Assembly (NCBI GenBank): GCA_030433005.1
Contig: JAUILQ010000039.1
Span: 1 to 53,629 of the forward strand
Direction of reading: 5' to 3'
Length of the DNA: 53,629 nucleotides
Source: Alphaproteobacteria bacterium
Lineage (GTDB): Bacteria; Pseudomonadota; Alphaproteobacteria; Kiloniellales; DSM-21159
Below, in pieces: positions 16,242 through 25,888 of this stretch. Position 1 is the first letter of the stretch. Each line of letters begins with the position of its first letter. The translations under genes and the position numbers were made by a program. The notes under the pieces were generated by a model, which saw only the letters and a list, made by a program, of their open reading frames with translations, did no database searches and was not told where the DNA came from.

Positions 16242-17504
16242 ATGCTCTCCGCCGCCATGGAGACCGCGCTGCCGCCCCAGCCCTGGATGACCGCGCCCGC
16301 CACCCGGGCCGTGATTGCCGCTCTCGCGGCCGAGGGCACGGCCGTGCGCTTCGTCGGCGGCTGCGTGCGCGACGCGCTGCTCGGCCGGGCGATCCGCGAC
16401 ATCGACATCGCGACGCCCGACCCGCCCGAGACGGTCATGGCGCTGCTGCGCGCGGCCGGGCTCAAGGCGGTGCCGACCGGCCTCGCGCACGGCACGGTGA
16501 CGGCGGTCGCCGAGCATCGGCCCTTCGAGATCACCACGCTGCGCCACGACGTCGAGACCTTCGGCCGCCACGCCCGGGTCGCCTTCACCGACGACTGGCA
16601 GGCCGACGCGGCGCGCCGCGACTTCACCTTCAACGCCCTGTCGCTGGAACCGGGCGGCCGGCTGCACGACTACTTCGGCGGCCGCGCCGACCTGGAGGCC
16701 GGGCGCGTGCGCTTCGTCGGCGAGGCGCGCCGGCGGATCGCCGAGGACTATCTGCGCCTGCTGCGCTTCTTCCGCTTCCACGCGCACTACGGCCGTGGCG
16801 CGCCCGACGCCGAGGCCCTGGAGGCGGCCAGCGACGCGGCGCCCGAGCTGACCCGCCTGTCCGGCGAGCGGGTGCGCGCCGAGCTGCTCCGCCTGCTCGA
16901 GGCGCCGGACCCGGTGCCGGTGCTGCGGCTGATGGCCGAGCGCCGGATCCTCGCCGCCGAGCTGCCCGAGGCCGGCGATCCCGAGACCGTGGCGCGGCTG
17001 TTGCCGCTGGAAGGCGGGCCCGGTGAGGAGGGCGCGCCCGATCCGCTGCTGCGCCTCGCCGCCTGGCTGGAGACCGACCGCGACGGTGCCGAGGCGGTGG
17101 CCGCGCGCCTGCGCCTGTCGAAGGCCGAGGCCGGACGCTTGGCGCTGCTGGTGGCGCCGCCGCTGTCGGTATCGCCGGCGCTCGACGTCCCGGCTCTGCG
17201 CGCGGCCTGCCATCGCGTGGGCGCGGGCGCGGTCGGCGATCTGCTGCGCCTGTCGGCGGCGCGCGCCGGCGATGTGGAGGGGCTGGCCGCGGCCCTGGCG
17301 GTCGCCGCCGCGTGGCAGCCGGCGCGCTTTCCGATCAAGGGCCGCGACCTGGCGGGGCTCGGGGCGGCGCCCGGCCCGGAGATGGGCCGGCTGCTCGAGG
17401 AGCTCGAGACGCTGTGGATCGAGAGCGATTTCGCGCTCGACCGTTCGGCGCTGCTCGACGAGGCGCGGCGGCGTCTCGCCGATGCGGCCCGGCAGAACGG
17501 CTGA
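16242..17504 (+). CDS. CCA tRNA nucleotidyltransferase
   Basis: This protein has up to 420 residues and belongs to the class II nucleotidyltransferases that build or repair the 3' CCA of tRNAs or add poly(A). The head has FVGGCVRDALLGRAIRDIDI, with the metal-binding D-x-D, and HGTVTAV. The neck has RRDFTFNALSLEPGG and RIAEDYLRLLRFFRFHAHYG. The C-terminal half is helical and less conserved. ATG 16242 and ATG 16257 are both possible and neither has a good ribosome site. It ends the DUF1285 operon and converges on the SulP gene 21 nt away. Confidence 0.92.
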   Translation: MLSAAMETALPPQPWMTAPATRAVIAALAAEGTAVRFVGGCVRDALLGRAIRDIDIATPDPPETVMALLRAAGLKAVPTGLAHGTVTAVAEHRPFEITTLRHDVETFGRHARVAFTDDWQADAARRDFTFNALSLEPGGRLHDYFGGRADLEAGRVRFVGEARRRIAEDYLRLLRFFRFHAHYGRGAPDAEALEAASDAAPELTRLSGERVRAELLRLLEAPDPVPVLRLMAERRILAAELPEAGDPETVARLLPLEGGPGEEGAPDPLLRLAAWLETDRDGAEAVAARLRLSKAEAGRLALLVAPPLSVSPALDVPALRAACHRVGAGAVGDLLRLSAARAGDVEGLAAALAVAAAWQPARFPIKGRDLAGLGAAPGPEMGRLLEELETLWIESDFALDRSALLDEARRRLADAARQNG

Positions 17505-17525
17505 CGGCCCACCCGCAGGCGGGGG

Positions 17526-19256
17526 TCAGTCGGCTGCCTCCTGCCTGGCTTCGGCGACGGCTTCCGCGATGGCGTGCCGGAAGCGCACCCGCGGCGGGCC
17601 GGCGCCCTGCGCCTCGAGGCTCCGGCGGATGCCGGCCGAGGCGCCGGTGACGTAGAGCTGCACGCCGTGGCGATCGGCGCTGCGCGCGAAGGCGGCGATG
17701 GTGTTGGCGCCGGTCGAGTCGACGAAGGGCACGGCCGAGAAGTCGACGACGAAGGCGCGGTGGCGGTCGGCGATGCGGTCGAGCACCGCGCCGACCGTCG
17801 AGGCGGCGCCGAAGAACAGCGCGCCCTGCAGCCGGTAGACGACGATCTCGGGATCGCTGGCGAGCGCCGCGTCGTAGTCCTCCCGCTCGGCGCCGCGGGC
17901 GTCGGCCCGGTCGTCGGGGGCCAGCGCTGCGGACTCGTGAAGGCCCGCCTCGATGCCCGCGTGGTCGGCCATGCGCTTGATGAACAGCAGGGCGCCGAGC
18001 GCGACGCCGACGACGATGCCCTCGGTGAGGTCGCGGAACACCGTCAGGCCGAAGGTCGCGAGCAGCACCAGGGCGTCGCCGCGCGAGGCCCGCAGCAGCG
18101 CCAGGAACTCGTGCTTCTCGGCCATGTTCCAGGCGACGACGGCGAGCACCGCGGCGAGCGCGGCCAGCGGGATGTAGCTGGCCAGGGGGGCTGCCAGCAG
18201 CATGAAGGCGAGCAGGAACAGGGCGTGGGCGAGGCCGGCGACCGGCCCGCGCGCGCCGGAGCGGACGTTGGTCGCGGTGCGCGCGATCGTGCCGGTGACG
18301 CAGATGCCGCCGACCAGCGCCGAGCCGATGTTGGCCAGGCCCTGGGCGACCAGCTCGCAGTTCGAGCGGTGGCGGCGGCCGGTCATGCCGTCGGCGACGA
18401 CGGCCGAGAGCAGCGACTCGATGGCGCCGAGCAGCGCGAAGGCCAGGGCGTGGGGCAGCACCGCGAGGATCCGCGCCGGCGTGATCTCCGGCAACGCCGG
18501 CAGCGGCAGCGCCTGGGGGATGCCGCCGAAGCGCGAGCCGATGGTCTCGACCGGCAGGCCGAGGCCGGCGGCGAGCAGGGCGCTGGCCGCGACCGCGATC
18601 AGCAGCGACGGCCAGCCGGGCCGGAGGCGCCGGACCGCCAGGATCGCGCCGACGGTCAGCGCGGCGACCGCCACCGCCGGCAGGCTGGTCGTGCCGAGCG
18701 CGGCGGCGAGCGCCTGCAGCTTCTCCGGCAGCGGTCCCGGCTCGGCGCCGGCCAGGGTCAGGCCGAGCAGCTCCTTGATCTGGCTGGCGAAGATGATGAC
18801 CGCGATGCCGGCGGTGAAGCCGACGGTGACCGGATAGGGCACGAAGCGGATGTAGGTGCCCAGGCGCAGCAGGCCGATGGCGATCAGCAGCAGGCCGGCC
18901 AGCAGGGTCGCCAGGATCAGGCCCTCGATGCCCTGGTCGGCGACCGTCGCGGCGACCAGCACGATGAAGGCGCCGGCCGGGCCGCCGATCTGGAAGCGGC
19001 TGCCGCCGAACAGCGAGACCAGGAAGCCGCCGACGATCGCTGTGTAGAGCCCGCGGTCGGGCGTCGTCCCGGAGGCGATGGCGATCGCCATCGACAGCGG
19101 CAGCGCGACGATCGCAACGGTCAGGCCGGCGAGCAGGTCGGCGCGCAGGTCCCGCAGGCCGTAGCCCTCGCGCAGCACGGTCACGAGCTTCGGCGTGTAG
19201 AGCTCCAGGAAGCTCGGCTGGCCCCCGCGGCGGGAGCGGTCTCGCGTGGCGTCCAT
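17526..19256 (-). CDS. SulP family inorganic anion transporter with STAS domain
   Basis: This is a 576-residue protein: a membrane domain with 12-14 helices (residues about 30-430), then a cytosolic STAS domain (about 450-560). Markers are the N-terminal GLRDLRADLLAGLTVAIVAL, ALPLSMAIAIASGTTPDRGL with the SulP signature, and YTAIVGGFLVSLFGGSRFQIGGPAGAF. The STAS part has VVDFSAVPFVDSTGANTI, with the D-S-T that is phosphorylated in anti-sigma antagonists. Substrates in the family are sulfate, bicarbonate or other anions; none can be assigned here. It follows hemF on the same strand after about 155 nt. Confidence 0.9.
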   Translation of the reverse strand: MDATRDRSRRGGQPSFLELYTPKLVTVLREGYGLRDLRADLLAGLTVAIVALPLSMAIAIASGTTPDRGLYTAIVGGFLVSLFGGSRFQIGGPAGAFIVLVAATVADQGIEGLILATLLAGLLLIAIGLLRLGTYIRFVPYPVTVGFTAGIAVIIFASQIKELLGLTLAGAEPGPLPEKLQALAAALGTTSLPAVAVAALTVGAILAVRRLRPGWPSLLIAVAASALLAAGLGLPVETIGSRFGGIPQALPLPALPEITPARILAVLPHALAFALLGAIESLLSAVVADGMTGRRHRSNCELVAQGLANIGSALVGGICVTGTIARTATNVRSGARGPVAGLAHALFLLAFMLLAAPLASYIPLAALAAVLAVVAWNMAEKHEFLALLRASRGDALVLLATFGLTVFRDLTEGIVVGVALGALLFIKRMADHAGIEAGLHESAALAPDDRADARGAEREDYDAALASDPEIVVYRLQGALFFGAASTVGAVLDRIADRHRAFVVDFSAVPFVDSTGANTIAAFARSADRHGVQLYVTGASAGIRRSLEAQGAGPPRVRFRHAIAEAVAEARQEAAD

Positions 19257-19411
19257 CGGTCCGGCGGCTCCGGGGCACGGCCGGTCCGAACCGCGGGCGG
19301 CCTTCGGCCCTGGTCATGCCATCGCCGCTCCGCCAATGCACAGCATAATTGTGGAATATCTGTCCTGTCCCATTCGCGGGGCCGAATATGGCACCCGCGT
19401 CCCGCCGGGGT

Positions 19412-20347
19412 TCAGGGCCAGGCGGCGAGCGGCGGCAGGGACATCAGGATCGCCTCGACGTTGCCGCCGGTCATCAGGCCGAACTTGGTGCCGCGGTCGT
19501 AGAGCAGGTTGAACTCGACGTAGCGGCCGCGCCGGAACAGCTGGTGGCGGCGCTGCTCGTCGGTCCAGGGCTTCAGGAAGTGGCGGCGCACCAGGCGCGG
19601 ATAGACGTCCAGGAAAGCCTCGCCGACCGAGCGGGTGAAGGCGAAGTCCTGCTCCCAGTCGCCGCCGAAGGGATTGCGCTCCGCAAGGCCGGCGCCGAGG
19701 TAGTCGTAGAAGATGCCGCCGACGCCGCGCGGCTCGCCGCGGTGCTGGATCATGAAGTAGTCGTCGCACCAGGCCTTGAAGCGCGGATGCCAGTCCGGGT
19801 GCTGGGCGTCGCAGGCGCCCTTGAGCGCGGCATGGAAGTCGGCGGTGTCGGCCTCGTCCGGGAACATCGGGTTGAGGTCGGCGCCGCCGCCGAACCAGCC
19901 GCGCGTCGTGACGATGTGCCGGGTGTTCATGTGCACCGCCGGCACCAGCGGGCTCTGCAGGTGGGCGACCAGCGAGATGCCGCCGGCCCAGAAGCGCGGG
20001 TCCTCCTCGGCGCCGGGGATCTGCCCGGCGAACTCCTTGGAGAAGCGACCGTGGACCGTCGAGACGTTGACCCCGACCTTCTCGAAGACCCGGCCGTGCA
20101 TCAGCGCCATGGTGCCGCCGCCGCCCGGCGAGCCGTCGTCCTCGGTGCGCTCCCAGTCCTTGCGTTCGAAGCGGCCCGGCGGCGTGCCGGCCAGGCGCTC
20201 GGCGTTCTCGCCCGACAGCTCGTCCTCGAGCCGCTCGAACTCGGCGCAGATGCGGTCGCGCAGCGTACGGAACCAGGTCGCCGCGCGGGTCTTGCGCTCT
20301 TCGCTCGCGTCGCCCGGCTGCCCGGGCGGGGAATCGACGGTCGTCAT
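19412..20347 (-). CDS. hemF: Oxygen-dependent coproporphyrinogen III oxidase
   Basis: This is a 311-residue enzyme that oxidatively decarboxylates coproporphyrinogen III to protoporphyrinogen IX using O2. Family blocks are clear: [60 protein letters not shown] with the conserved HR-x-E-x-RG-x-GG core, and the C-terminal [16 protein letters not shown](K)FGL. Use of O2 implies aerobic or microaerobic growth. In many alphaproteobacteria hemF lies by trmL and petABC; here a lipoprotein gene stands between trmL and hemF. ATG 20347. Confidence 0.96.
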   Translation of the reverse strand: MTTVDSPPGQPGDASEERKTRAATWFRTLRDRICAEFERLEDELSGENAERLAGTPPGRFERKDWERTEDDGSPGGGGTMALMHGRVFEKVGVNVSTVHGRFSKEFAGQIPGAEEDPRFWAGGISLVAHLQSPLVPAVHMNTRHIVTTRGWFGGGADLNPMFPDEADTADFHAALKGACDAQHPDWHPRFKAWCDDYFMIQHRGEPRGVGGIFYDYLGAGLAERNPFGGDWEQDFAFTRSVGEAFLDVYPRLVRRHFLKPWTDEQRRHQLFRRGRYVEFNLLYDRGTKFGLMTGGNVEAILMSLPPLAAWP

Positions 20348-20398
20348 GGGCCTAGACGCTGGCCCAATTGCGCGTGCCTGTCGAGGCCGAAGCGGCGC

Positions 20399-21355
20399 TC
20401 AGCGCGGCCGCCAGTCGCCGAGCTCGACGAGGAGACGGGCGCCGTCGGCCACCATCACGCACTCGTGCCCGTCATTGTGGCCCTGGCAGTCGGTCGCCGC
20501 CTTGTGGCGCATGGCAATGTGGCTCTGGCAGCGCATCGCCGGGCAGTAGTAGTAGGCGGCGACCTGGCCATCGGCTGCGGCGAAGAAGAAACCGCCGCCC
20601 ATGCCGACCTTCCCGAGGTACTCCTCCAGCAGCTCGGCGCTGCCGGCGGAGAGCCGGATCCCGGCGCTCGCGTCGCGCGCGGCGGCGGAGCGGCGCTCCC
20701 AGTTGCCCAGCGTGGCCAGCAGGCTGTCGCCGTCGGCGATCAGCAGGCATTTGTCGTAGCCGGCCTTCCGGTCGCACTCCGCCCGGGCCTGTTTCTTGGC
20801 CTCTTCCATCCGGCCGTCGCCGTCGCGGCATCCTTCGGGGCAGGTCCGAAAGGTTCCGACCGTACCGTCGCGCGTCGTGTAGAAGTAGCCGCCGCCGGTT
20901 CCGACCCGGTCGAGGTACTGGTTCAGGCGAATGCCGGTGCGGTCGCTGAGGCGGACGGCTGGCCGGGTCGTTGGCCAGGGCTTGTCCGCTGCCTTGCGCA
21001 CGCGTTCTGCCGCAGGCTTCCAGTTGCCCACGGTGGCCACGATCTCGTCGCCGTCGGCGACCAGCACGCACTCCTGATTGCCGTAGTCGCGGCGGCAGAT
21101 CTGCCGGATCTCCTCCTTCATCTTCGCCTTGTTGGGGCAGTACGGGGGGCAGATCCGGTAGCGCCCGATGGCGCCGTCGCGCGAGGCATAGAAGTAGCCG
21201 CCGGCCGGGCCGACCTTGCTCAGGTAGACGTCGAGGAGGCTGCCGGCGCCGTCGCTGAGGCGCACCGCCGTCGGCGTGGCCGGCCGCGGCGGCTCGGCGG
21301 TCGTCCTGCAGGCGGCGAGGGCGAGCGCGAGCAGAAGCAGCGGCAGGATTCTCAC
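20399..21355 (-). CDS. Lipoprotein made of three cysteine-rich tandem repeats, unknown function
   Basis: With GTG 21355 the product is 318 residues and begins with a lipoprotein signal, RILPLLLLALALAAC, lipid-modified at Cys16. Three repeats follow at about 31-114, 134-221 and 233-317. Each has [VI]RLS, LL-x2-YL-x2-VG, GG-[YF]-F-[YF], DG, C-P-x2/3-C, a third and fourth Cys about 16 and 25 residues on, then C-[VL]-x-[VI]-ADG and a closing [LV]G-[ND]-W. Twelve repeat cysteines are conserved in place, fitting two disulfides or a metal site per unit in the periplasm. I know no named family with this pattern. A start 11 codons earlier (21388) is open but would bury the signal. It lies between trmL and hemF. 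Confidence 0.75.
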   Translation of the reverse strand: MRILPLLLLALALAACRTTAEPPRPATPTAVRLSDGAGSLLDVYLSKVGPAGGYFYASRDGAIGRYRICPPYCPNKAKMKEEIRQICRRDYGNQECVLVADGDEIVATVGNWKPAAERVRKAADKPWPTTRPAVRLSDRTGIRLNQYLDRVGTGGGYFYTTRDGTVGTFRTCPEGCRDGDGRMEEAKKQARAECDRKAGYDKCLLIADGDSLLATLGNWERRSAAARDASAGIRLSAGSAELLEEYLGKVGMGGGFFFAAADGQVAAYYYCPAMRCQSHIAMRHKAATDCQGHNDGHECVMVADGARLLVELGDWRPR

Positions 21356-21408
21356 GGCCCGGGCCCCCCAATCCGTGCGGCGACACAACCCAGGCTAGCC
21401 GGAACCGG

Positions 21409-21858
21409 TTAGCCGGGAAACCCCTGCGTCTGGCGCAATGCCTCCCCCAGCACCAGGGCCGCGGCAGTCGCCAGGTTGAGCGAGCGCGCGCCGGCGACCA
21501 TCGGCACCGCCAGGCGCGCGTCGGCTGCTTGGTGCACGAAGTCGGGCACGCCCTCCGACTCGCGCCCGAGCAGCAGCGTGTCCGACTCCGCGAAGCGGAA
21601 GCCGAGGTGGTCGGACTCGGCCTTCGTGGTCAACAGCACCAGGCGTCCGGACGGCTCCGCCCGGAAGGCGTCCCAGTCCGGGTGCCTTCGGTAGCTGGCG
21701 ATCTCAAGATAGTCCATGCCGGCGCGGCGCATGCGGCGGTCGTCGAGCCGGAAGCCGCAGGGCTCGATGATGTCGACGCCGACGCCGAGGCAGGCGGCGA
21801 GCCGCAGGATGGCGCCGGTGTTCTGGGGAATGTCGGGCTGATAGAGGGCGAGTCGCAT
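21409..21858 (-). CDS. trmL: tRNA (cytidine(34)-2'-O)-methyltransferase
   Basis: This is a 149-residue SPOUT methyltransferase that 2'-O-methylates the wobble C34/U34 of tRNA-Leu isoacceptors. It opens with [20 protein letters not shown] and has the trefoil-knot motifs [14 protein letters not shown] and [20 protein letters not shown]. Length is normal. ATG 21858 begins the family-typical N-terminus; the frame is open far upstream, but that stretch does not resemble the family and crosses the petA promoter region. It is divergent from petA and may be co-transcribed with the lipoprotein gene and hemF. Confidence 0.94.
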   Translation of the reverse strand: MRLALYQPDIPQNTGAILRLAACLGVGVDIIEPCGFRLDDRRMRRAGMDYLEIASYRRHPDWDAFRAEPSGRLVLLTTKAESDHLGFRFAESDTLLLGRESEGVPDFVHQAADARLAVPMVAGARSLNLATAAALVLGEALRQTQGFPG

Positions 21859-21956
21859 CGCGTCGGTCGCGGCGGGCGTTAAAGACAGGGACGGTCCGGT
21901 GGAACGGCGTCGGCCAAGCCGGCACCGCGCCGCGCGTCCGTGCGACGACCGGTGGC

Positions 21957-21986
21957 TTGCCTTGGCAGGCGACTTTCCTCTATATG
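21957..21986 (+). promoter_or_regulatory. Candidate sigma-70 promoter for petABC
   Basis: TTGCCT at 21957-21962 and TATATG at 21981-21986 are separated by 18 nt and point toward petA, about 180 nt upstream of its start. The 307-nt trmL-petA gap (21859-22165) holds no gene that I can support. The rest of the leader is G-rich with no recognised riboswitch. The call rests only on consensus match. Confidence 0.45.
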
Positions 21987-22165
21987 CCCGGCACGACGCA
22001 AGCGACGGTCCGCTCGGGGGGTGGGGCGTCGCCTCTTTATGCGTCCTCCTGCCGCAATGGCGGGCGTCGGCCCGGAGGCTACGCTTTCCGAAATGTGGCA
22101 GTCTTCTGAACCGGCGGTGCCCCCCGGCGCTGCAGGGCAAGGACCACGAGGGACCGAGAATCGTC

Positions 22166-22726
22166 ATGGCTGACATCGCGAAGTCCGCATCAGGCGGCGG
22201 CGGCGAGCACGACGGCGAGTCGCGCCGCGATTTCCTTTTCCTGGCCGCCGGCGCCATGGGCGCGGTCGGCGCCGCCGCGGTGGTCTGGCCGCTGATCGAC
22301 TCCCTGAATCCGGCCGCCGACGTGCTGGCGCTGGCGTCGACCGAGGTCGACCTCTCGCCGGTCGAGGTCGGCCAGGCGATCACGGTGACCTGGCGCGGCA
22401 AGCCGGTGTTCATCCGCCACCGCACCGAGCAGGAGATCGAGCAGGCGCGCTCCGTGCCGCTCGACGAGCTGGTCGACCCGGCGACCGACGAGTCGCGGGT
22501 CATCGAGGCGCCCTGGCTGGTCATGGTCGGCATCTGCACGCACCTGGGCTGCGTGCCGCTGGGCCAGAAGCCGAGCGAGCCGAAGGGCGACTTCGGGGGC
22601 TGGTTCTGCCCCTGCCACGGCTCGCACTACGACACCTCCGGGCGCATCCGGAAGGGTCCGGCGCCGCTCAACCTCGTCGTGCCGGAGTACGCCTTCGACG
22701 ACGAGACGACGATCACCATCGGCTAG
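22166..22726 (+). CDS. petA: Ubiquinol-cytochrome c reductase, Rieske iron-sulfur subunit
   Basis: This is the 186-residue Rieske protein of the cytochrome bc1 complex, which passes electrons from ubiquinol to cytochrome c1. A twin-arginine-like [12 protein letters not shown] precedes the single membrane anchor ([20 protein letters not shown]). The cluster ligands are in CTHLGCVP and CPCHGSHYD, which supply two Cys and two His. [12 protein letters not shown] is the conserved Pro loop region. It is the first gene of petABC; petB starts 11 nt after it. Confidence 0.97.
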   Translation: MADIAKSASGGGGEHDGESRRDFLFLAAGAMGAVGAAAVVWPLIDSLNPAADVLALASTEVDLSPVEVGQAITVTWRGKPVFIRHRTEQEIEQARSVPLDELVDPATDESRVIEAPWLVMVGICTHLGCVPLGQKPSEPKGDFGGWFCPCHGSHYDTSGRIRKGPAPLNLVVPEYAFDDETTITIG

Positions 22727-22737
22727 GGGCGGCGACA

Positions 22738-24018
22738 ATGGCTTTCCAGACCAACAATCCGGTGATCCGCTGGATCGAGTACCGGATGCCGATCTTCAGC
22801 TTCGTCGACCACTCGGTCGGCTCCGGCTACCCGACGCCGAAGAACCTGAACTACTTCTGGAACTTCGGCTCGCTGGCGGGCATCGCGCTGGTGATCATGA
22901 TCGTCACCGGCATCCTGCTGGCGATGCAGTACACGCCGCACGTCGACTACGCCTTCGCGTCGGTCGAGCGGATCATGCGCGACGTGAACTACGGCTGGCT
23001 GATCCGCTACATCCACATGAACGGCGCCAGCTTCTTCTTCATCGTCGTCTACATCCACATCTTCCGCGGGCTCTACTACGGCTCCTACAAGGCGCCGCGC
23101 GAGCTGCTGTGGATGCTCGGCCTGGTCATCCTGCTGCTGATGATGGCGACCGCCTTCATGGGCTACGTGCTGCCCTGGGGCCAGATGTCCTTCTGGGGCG
23201 CCACGGTGATCACCAACCTGTTCTCGGCGATCCCGCTGGTCGGCGAGAGCATCGTGACCTGGCTGTGGGGCGGCTTCTCGGTCGACAACCCGACGCTCAA
23301 CCGCTTCTTCGCCCTGCACTACCTGCTGCCCTTCGTGATCTTCGGCGTGGTCGTGCTGCACATCTGGGCGCTGCACCGCTTCGGCTCGAACAACCCGCTG
23401 GGCATCGACGTCAAGGGGCCGCAGGACACGATCCCCTTCCACCCCTACTACACGGTGAAGGACTACTTCGGCTTCGGCGTGTTCTTCATCATCTTCGCCG
23501 CGGTGATCTTCTTCGCGCCGAACTACATGGGCCACCCCGACAACTACATCGAGGCGAACGCCCTGCAGACGCCGCCGCACATCGTGCCCGAATGGTACTT
23601 CCTGCCGTTCTACGCGATGCTGCGCGCCGTCACCTTCGACATCTGGTTCATCGACGCCAAGCTGGGCGGCGTGATCGCGATGTTCGGCTCGATCCTGATC
23701 CTCTTCCTGCTGCCCTGGCTCGACAGCTCGCCGGTGCGCAGCTCGAAGTTCCGGCCGATCTACAAGCAGCTCTTCTGGGTGCTGGTCGCCGACTGCATCC
23801 TGCTCGGCTACGTCGGCTCGCAGCCGCCGGAGGCGCCCTGGGTGCTGATCGGCCAGCTGGCGACCCTCTACTACTTCGCTCACTTCCTGGTCCTGCTGCC
23901 GCTGCTCGGCAAGCTGGAGCGGCCGAAGCCGCTGCCGGTCTCGATCAGCGAACCTGTACTCAAGGGATCGGGTCCGGTCGGCGCCTCCGCCACCGCCAAG
24001 CCGATGGAGAAGGCCTGA
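22738..24018 (+). CDS. petB: Ubiquinol-cytochrome c reductase, cytochrome b
   Basis: This is the 426-residue cytochrome b of the bc1 complex with eight membrane helices and the two quinone sites. Haem ligands are in [20 protein letters not shown] (two His spaced 14) and in [20 protein letters not shown]. The Qo-site motif is [36 protein letters not shown] is the expected helix C/cd loop. The last residues ([20 protein letters not shown]) form a hydrophilic tail. Its TGA overlaps the petC ATG. Confidence 0.98.
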   Translation: MAFQTNNPVIRWIEYRMPIFSFVDHSVGSGYPTPKNLNYFWNFGSLAGIALVIMIVTGILLAMQYTPHVDYAFASVERIMRDVNYGWLIRYIHMNGASFFFIVVYIHIFRGLYYGSYKAPRELLWMLGLVILLLMMATAFMGYVLPWGQMSFWGATVITNLFSAIPLVGESIVTWLWGGFSVDNPTLNRFFALHYLLPFVIFGVVVLHIWALHRFGSNNPLGIDVKGPQDTIPFHPYYTVKDYFGFGVFFIIFAAVIFFAPNYMGHPDNYIEANALQTPPHIVPEWYFLPFYAMLRAVTFDIWFIDAKLGGVIAMFGSILILFLLPWLDSSPVRSSKFRPIYKQLFWVLVADCILLGYVGSQPPEAPWVLIGQLATLYYFAHFLVLLPLLGKLERPKPLPVSISEPVLKGSGPVGASATAKPMEKA

Positions 24019-24785
24019 TGCGCAAGCCGGTTCTCACCCTGGCGTTCGCCGCGGCGCTGAGCCTCGGCGGCGCCGGCCTCGCCAAGGCCGCCGAAGGCGT
24101 CGCCGTCCCCGACAAGGACTGGGCGTTCGAGGGCATCTTCGGGACCTTCGACACGGCCTCGCTGCAGCGCGGCCTGCAGGTCTACAAGAACGTCTGCGCC
24201 TCCTGCCACGGCCTGCGCTTCGTCGCCTTCCGCAATCTCGCCGACCTCGGCTACAACGAGGACGAGATCGCGGCGATCGCGGCCGACTTCATGGTCGAGG
24301 ACGGTCCGAACGACGAGGGCGAGATGTTCACCCGCGAGGCCGTCGCCTCCGACCACTGGCCGTCGCCCTTCCCGAACGAGCAGGCCGCGCGCGTCGCCAA
24401 CGGCGGCGCCTATCCGCCGGACCTCTCGCTGATCGTCGAGGCGCGCGCCAACGGCGCCGACTACCTCTACCACCTGCTGATCGGCTATACCGAGCCGCCG
24501 GCCGACATGGAGGTGCCGCCGGGGCAGTACTACAACGAGTACTTCCCGGGCCACCTGATCTCGATGCCGCCGCCGCTGGTCGAGGGCATCGTCGAGTACG
24601 CCGACGGCACCGAGGCGACGACCGAGCAGATGGCCGAGGACGTCACCCATTTCCTGACCTGGGCGGCCGAGCCGCAGCTGGTCGCGCGCAAGCAGATGGG
24701 CATCAAGGTGATCCTGTTCCTGCTGGTGCTGACCGGCCTGCTCTACGCCGTCAAGCGCAAGGTCTGGAGCGACGTCGGGCACTGA
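24018..24785 (+). CDS. petC: Ubiquinol-cytochrome c reductase, cytochrome c1
   Basis: This is a 255-residue cytochrome c1. A Sec signal (LTLAFAAALSLGGAGLAKA) is followed by the haem-binding CASCHGL, the loop YPPDLSLIVEARANGADYLY, and GHLISMPPPLVEG carrying the axial Met. A single C-terminal anchor, ILFLLVLTGLLYAV, ends in the positive KRKVW. It begins at ATG 24018 inside the petB stop (ATGA-type overlap). A terminator follows 40 nt after the stop. Confidence 0.97.
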   Translation: MRKPVLTLAFAAALSLGGAGLAKAAEGVAVPDKDWAFEGIFGTFDTASLQRGLQVYKNVCASCHGLRFVAFRNLADLGYNEDEIAAIAADFMVEDGPNDEGEMFTREAVASDHWPSPFPNEQAARVANGGAYPPDLSLIVEARANGADYLYHLLIGYTEPPADMEVPPGQYYNEYFPGHLISMPPPLVEGIVEYADGTEATTEQMAEDVTHFLTWAAEPQLVARKQMGIKVILFLLVLTGLLYAVKRKVWSDVGH

Positions 24786-24825
24786 CCGTCCGGCGACCGC
24801 CACGGGCCGGTCGAGAGTGACGATG

Positions 24826-24861
24826 GGGCCGCATCCCTCCGGGGGGCGGCCCTTTCGTTTT
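24826..24861 (+). terminator. Intrinsic terminator after petABC
   Basis: GGGCCGC (24826-24832) pairs with GCGGCCC (24846-24852) around a 13-nt loop and is followed by TTTCGTTTTG. It sits between petC and mtnP and would end the bc1 transcript. Confidence 0.75.
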
Positions 24862-24949
24862 GTCCGCGCCGCCGCGGCGTGCCGCCAAGGGGCTGCACCC
24901 GGTCGGCGCGAATCGCTATGATCGCCGGCAGCAAACGAGGGGAGGCGAC

Positions 24950-25888
24950 GTGGGGCAGGACCAGCAGGCGGGCCAGCAGGCGCCGGGGCAGGCCGGGCGG
25001 CCGGTGATCGGCGTCATCGGCGGCAGCGGCGTCTACGATATCGAGGGCCTGACCGACACCGAATGGCGGCGCTTCGAATCGCCCTTCGGCGAGCCGTCGG
25101 ACGCGCTGCTGTTCGGCCGGCTGGGCGAGCAGCAGCTGGTCTTCCTGCCGCGCCACGGCCGCGGCCACGTGCACTCGCCGAGCACCATCAACTACCGCGC
25201 CAACATCGACGCGATGAAGCGCGCCGGGGTCACCGAGATCCTGTCGGTCTCGGCGGTCGGCTCGCTGAAGGAGCAGCTGGCGCCGGGCACCTTCGTCATC
25301 GTCGACCAGTTCATCGACCGCACCTTCGCGCGCGAGAAGTCGTTCTTCGGCGAAGGCATGGTCGCCCATGTCTCGGTGGCGCACCCGACCTGCCGGCGGC
25401 TCGGCGCGGCGCTCGCCGGGGCCTGCGACAGCCTCGGCATCCCGCACCAGGTCGGCGGCACCTACCTGACGATGGAGGGGCCGCAGTTCTCGACCAAGGC
25501 GGAGTCCGAACTCTACCGCAGCTGGGGCTGCGACGTGATCGGCATGACCAACATGCCCGAGGCGAAGCTCGCCCGCGAGGCCGAGCTCTGCTACGCGACC
25601 GTCGCCATGGTCACCGACTACGACTGCTGGCACCCGGACCATGACCACGTCACGGTCGAGCAGATCGTGCGCGTGCTGCTCGACAACGCCGCCAAGGCGC
25701 GCAGCCTGGTGACCACCGCGCTGCCGGCGCTGGCCGGGCGCCAGGGCGGCTGCGAGGCCGGCTGCCACCACGCGCTCGAGGCGGCGCTGATCACCGCGCC
25801 GGAGAAGCGCGACCCGGCGCGCCTGGCGATGCTCGACGCCGTCGCCGGCCGGCTGCTGGGCCCGGTGCCGGGAGGGGCGGCCGAATGA
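24950..25888 (+). CDS. mtnP: S-methyl-5'-thioadenosine phosphorylase
   Basis: This is a 312-residue enzyme that phosphorolyses methylthioadenosine (MTA) to adenine and 5-methylthioribose-1-phosphate. Motifs: [14 protein letters not shown] (phosphate-binding GGSG), [40 protein letters not shown] and [26 protein letters not shown] marks MTAP rather than purine nucleoside phosphorylase. GTG 24950 is preceded by AGGGGAGG; an upstream ATG at 24860 would overlap the terminator T-run. Its stop overlaps mtnA by 4 nt. Confidence 0.93.
   Translation: MGQDQQAGQQAPGQAGRPVIGVIGGSGVYDIEGLTDTEWRRFESPFGEPSDALLFGRLGEQQLVFLPRHGRGHVHSPSTINYRANIDAMKRAGVTEILSVSAVGSLKEQLAPGTFVIVDQFIDRTFAREKSFFGEGMVAHVSVAHPTCRRLGAALAGACDSLGIPHQVGGTYLTMEGPQFSTKAESELYRSWGCDVIGMTNMPEAKLAREAELCYATVAMVTDYDCWHPDHDHVTVEQIVRVLLDNAAKARSLVTTALPALAGRQGGCEAGCHHALEAALITAPEKRDPARLAMLDAVAGRLLGPVPGGAAE

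Noticed and set aside
17512..17523. CCCGCAGGCGGG as a bidirectional terminator between the CCA-transferase and SulP genes
   Set aside because: The stem is only 5 bp with a 2-nt loop and there is no U-run.
19257..19411. Promoter for the SulP gene in the AT-richer patch at about 19340-19370
   Set aside because: A GGGACA and TTATGC pair can be placed, but neither box matches consensus well enough to call.
24786..24949. SAM- or SAH-type riboswitch upstream of the MTA operon
   Set aside because: Once the petC terminator is set aside, only about 90 nt remain, and no recognisable riboswitch core is present.
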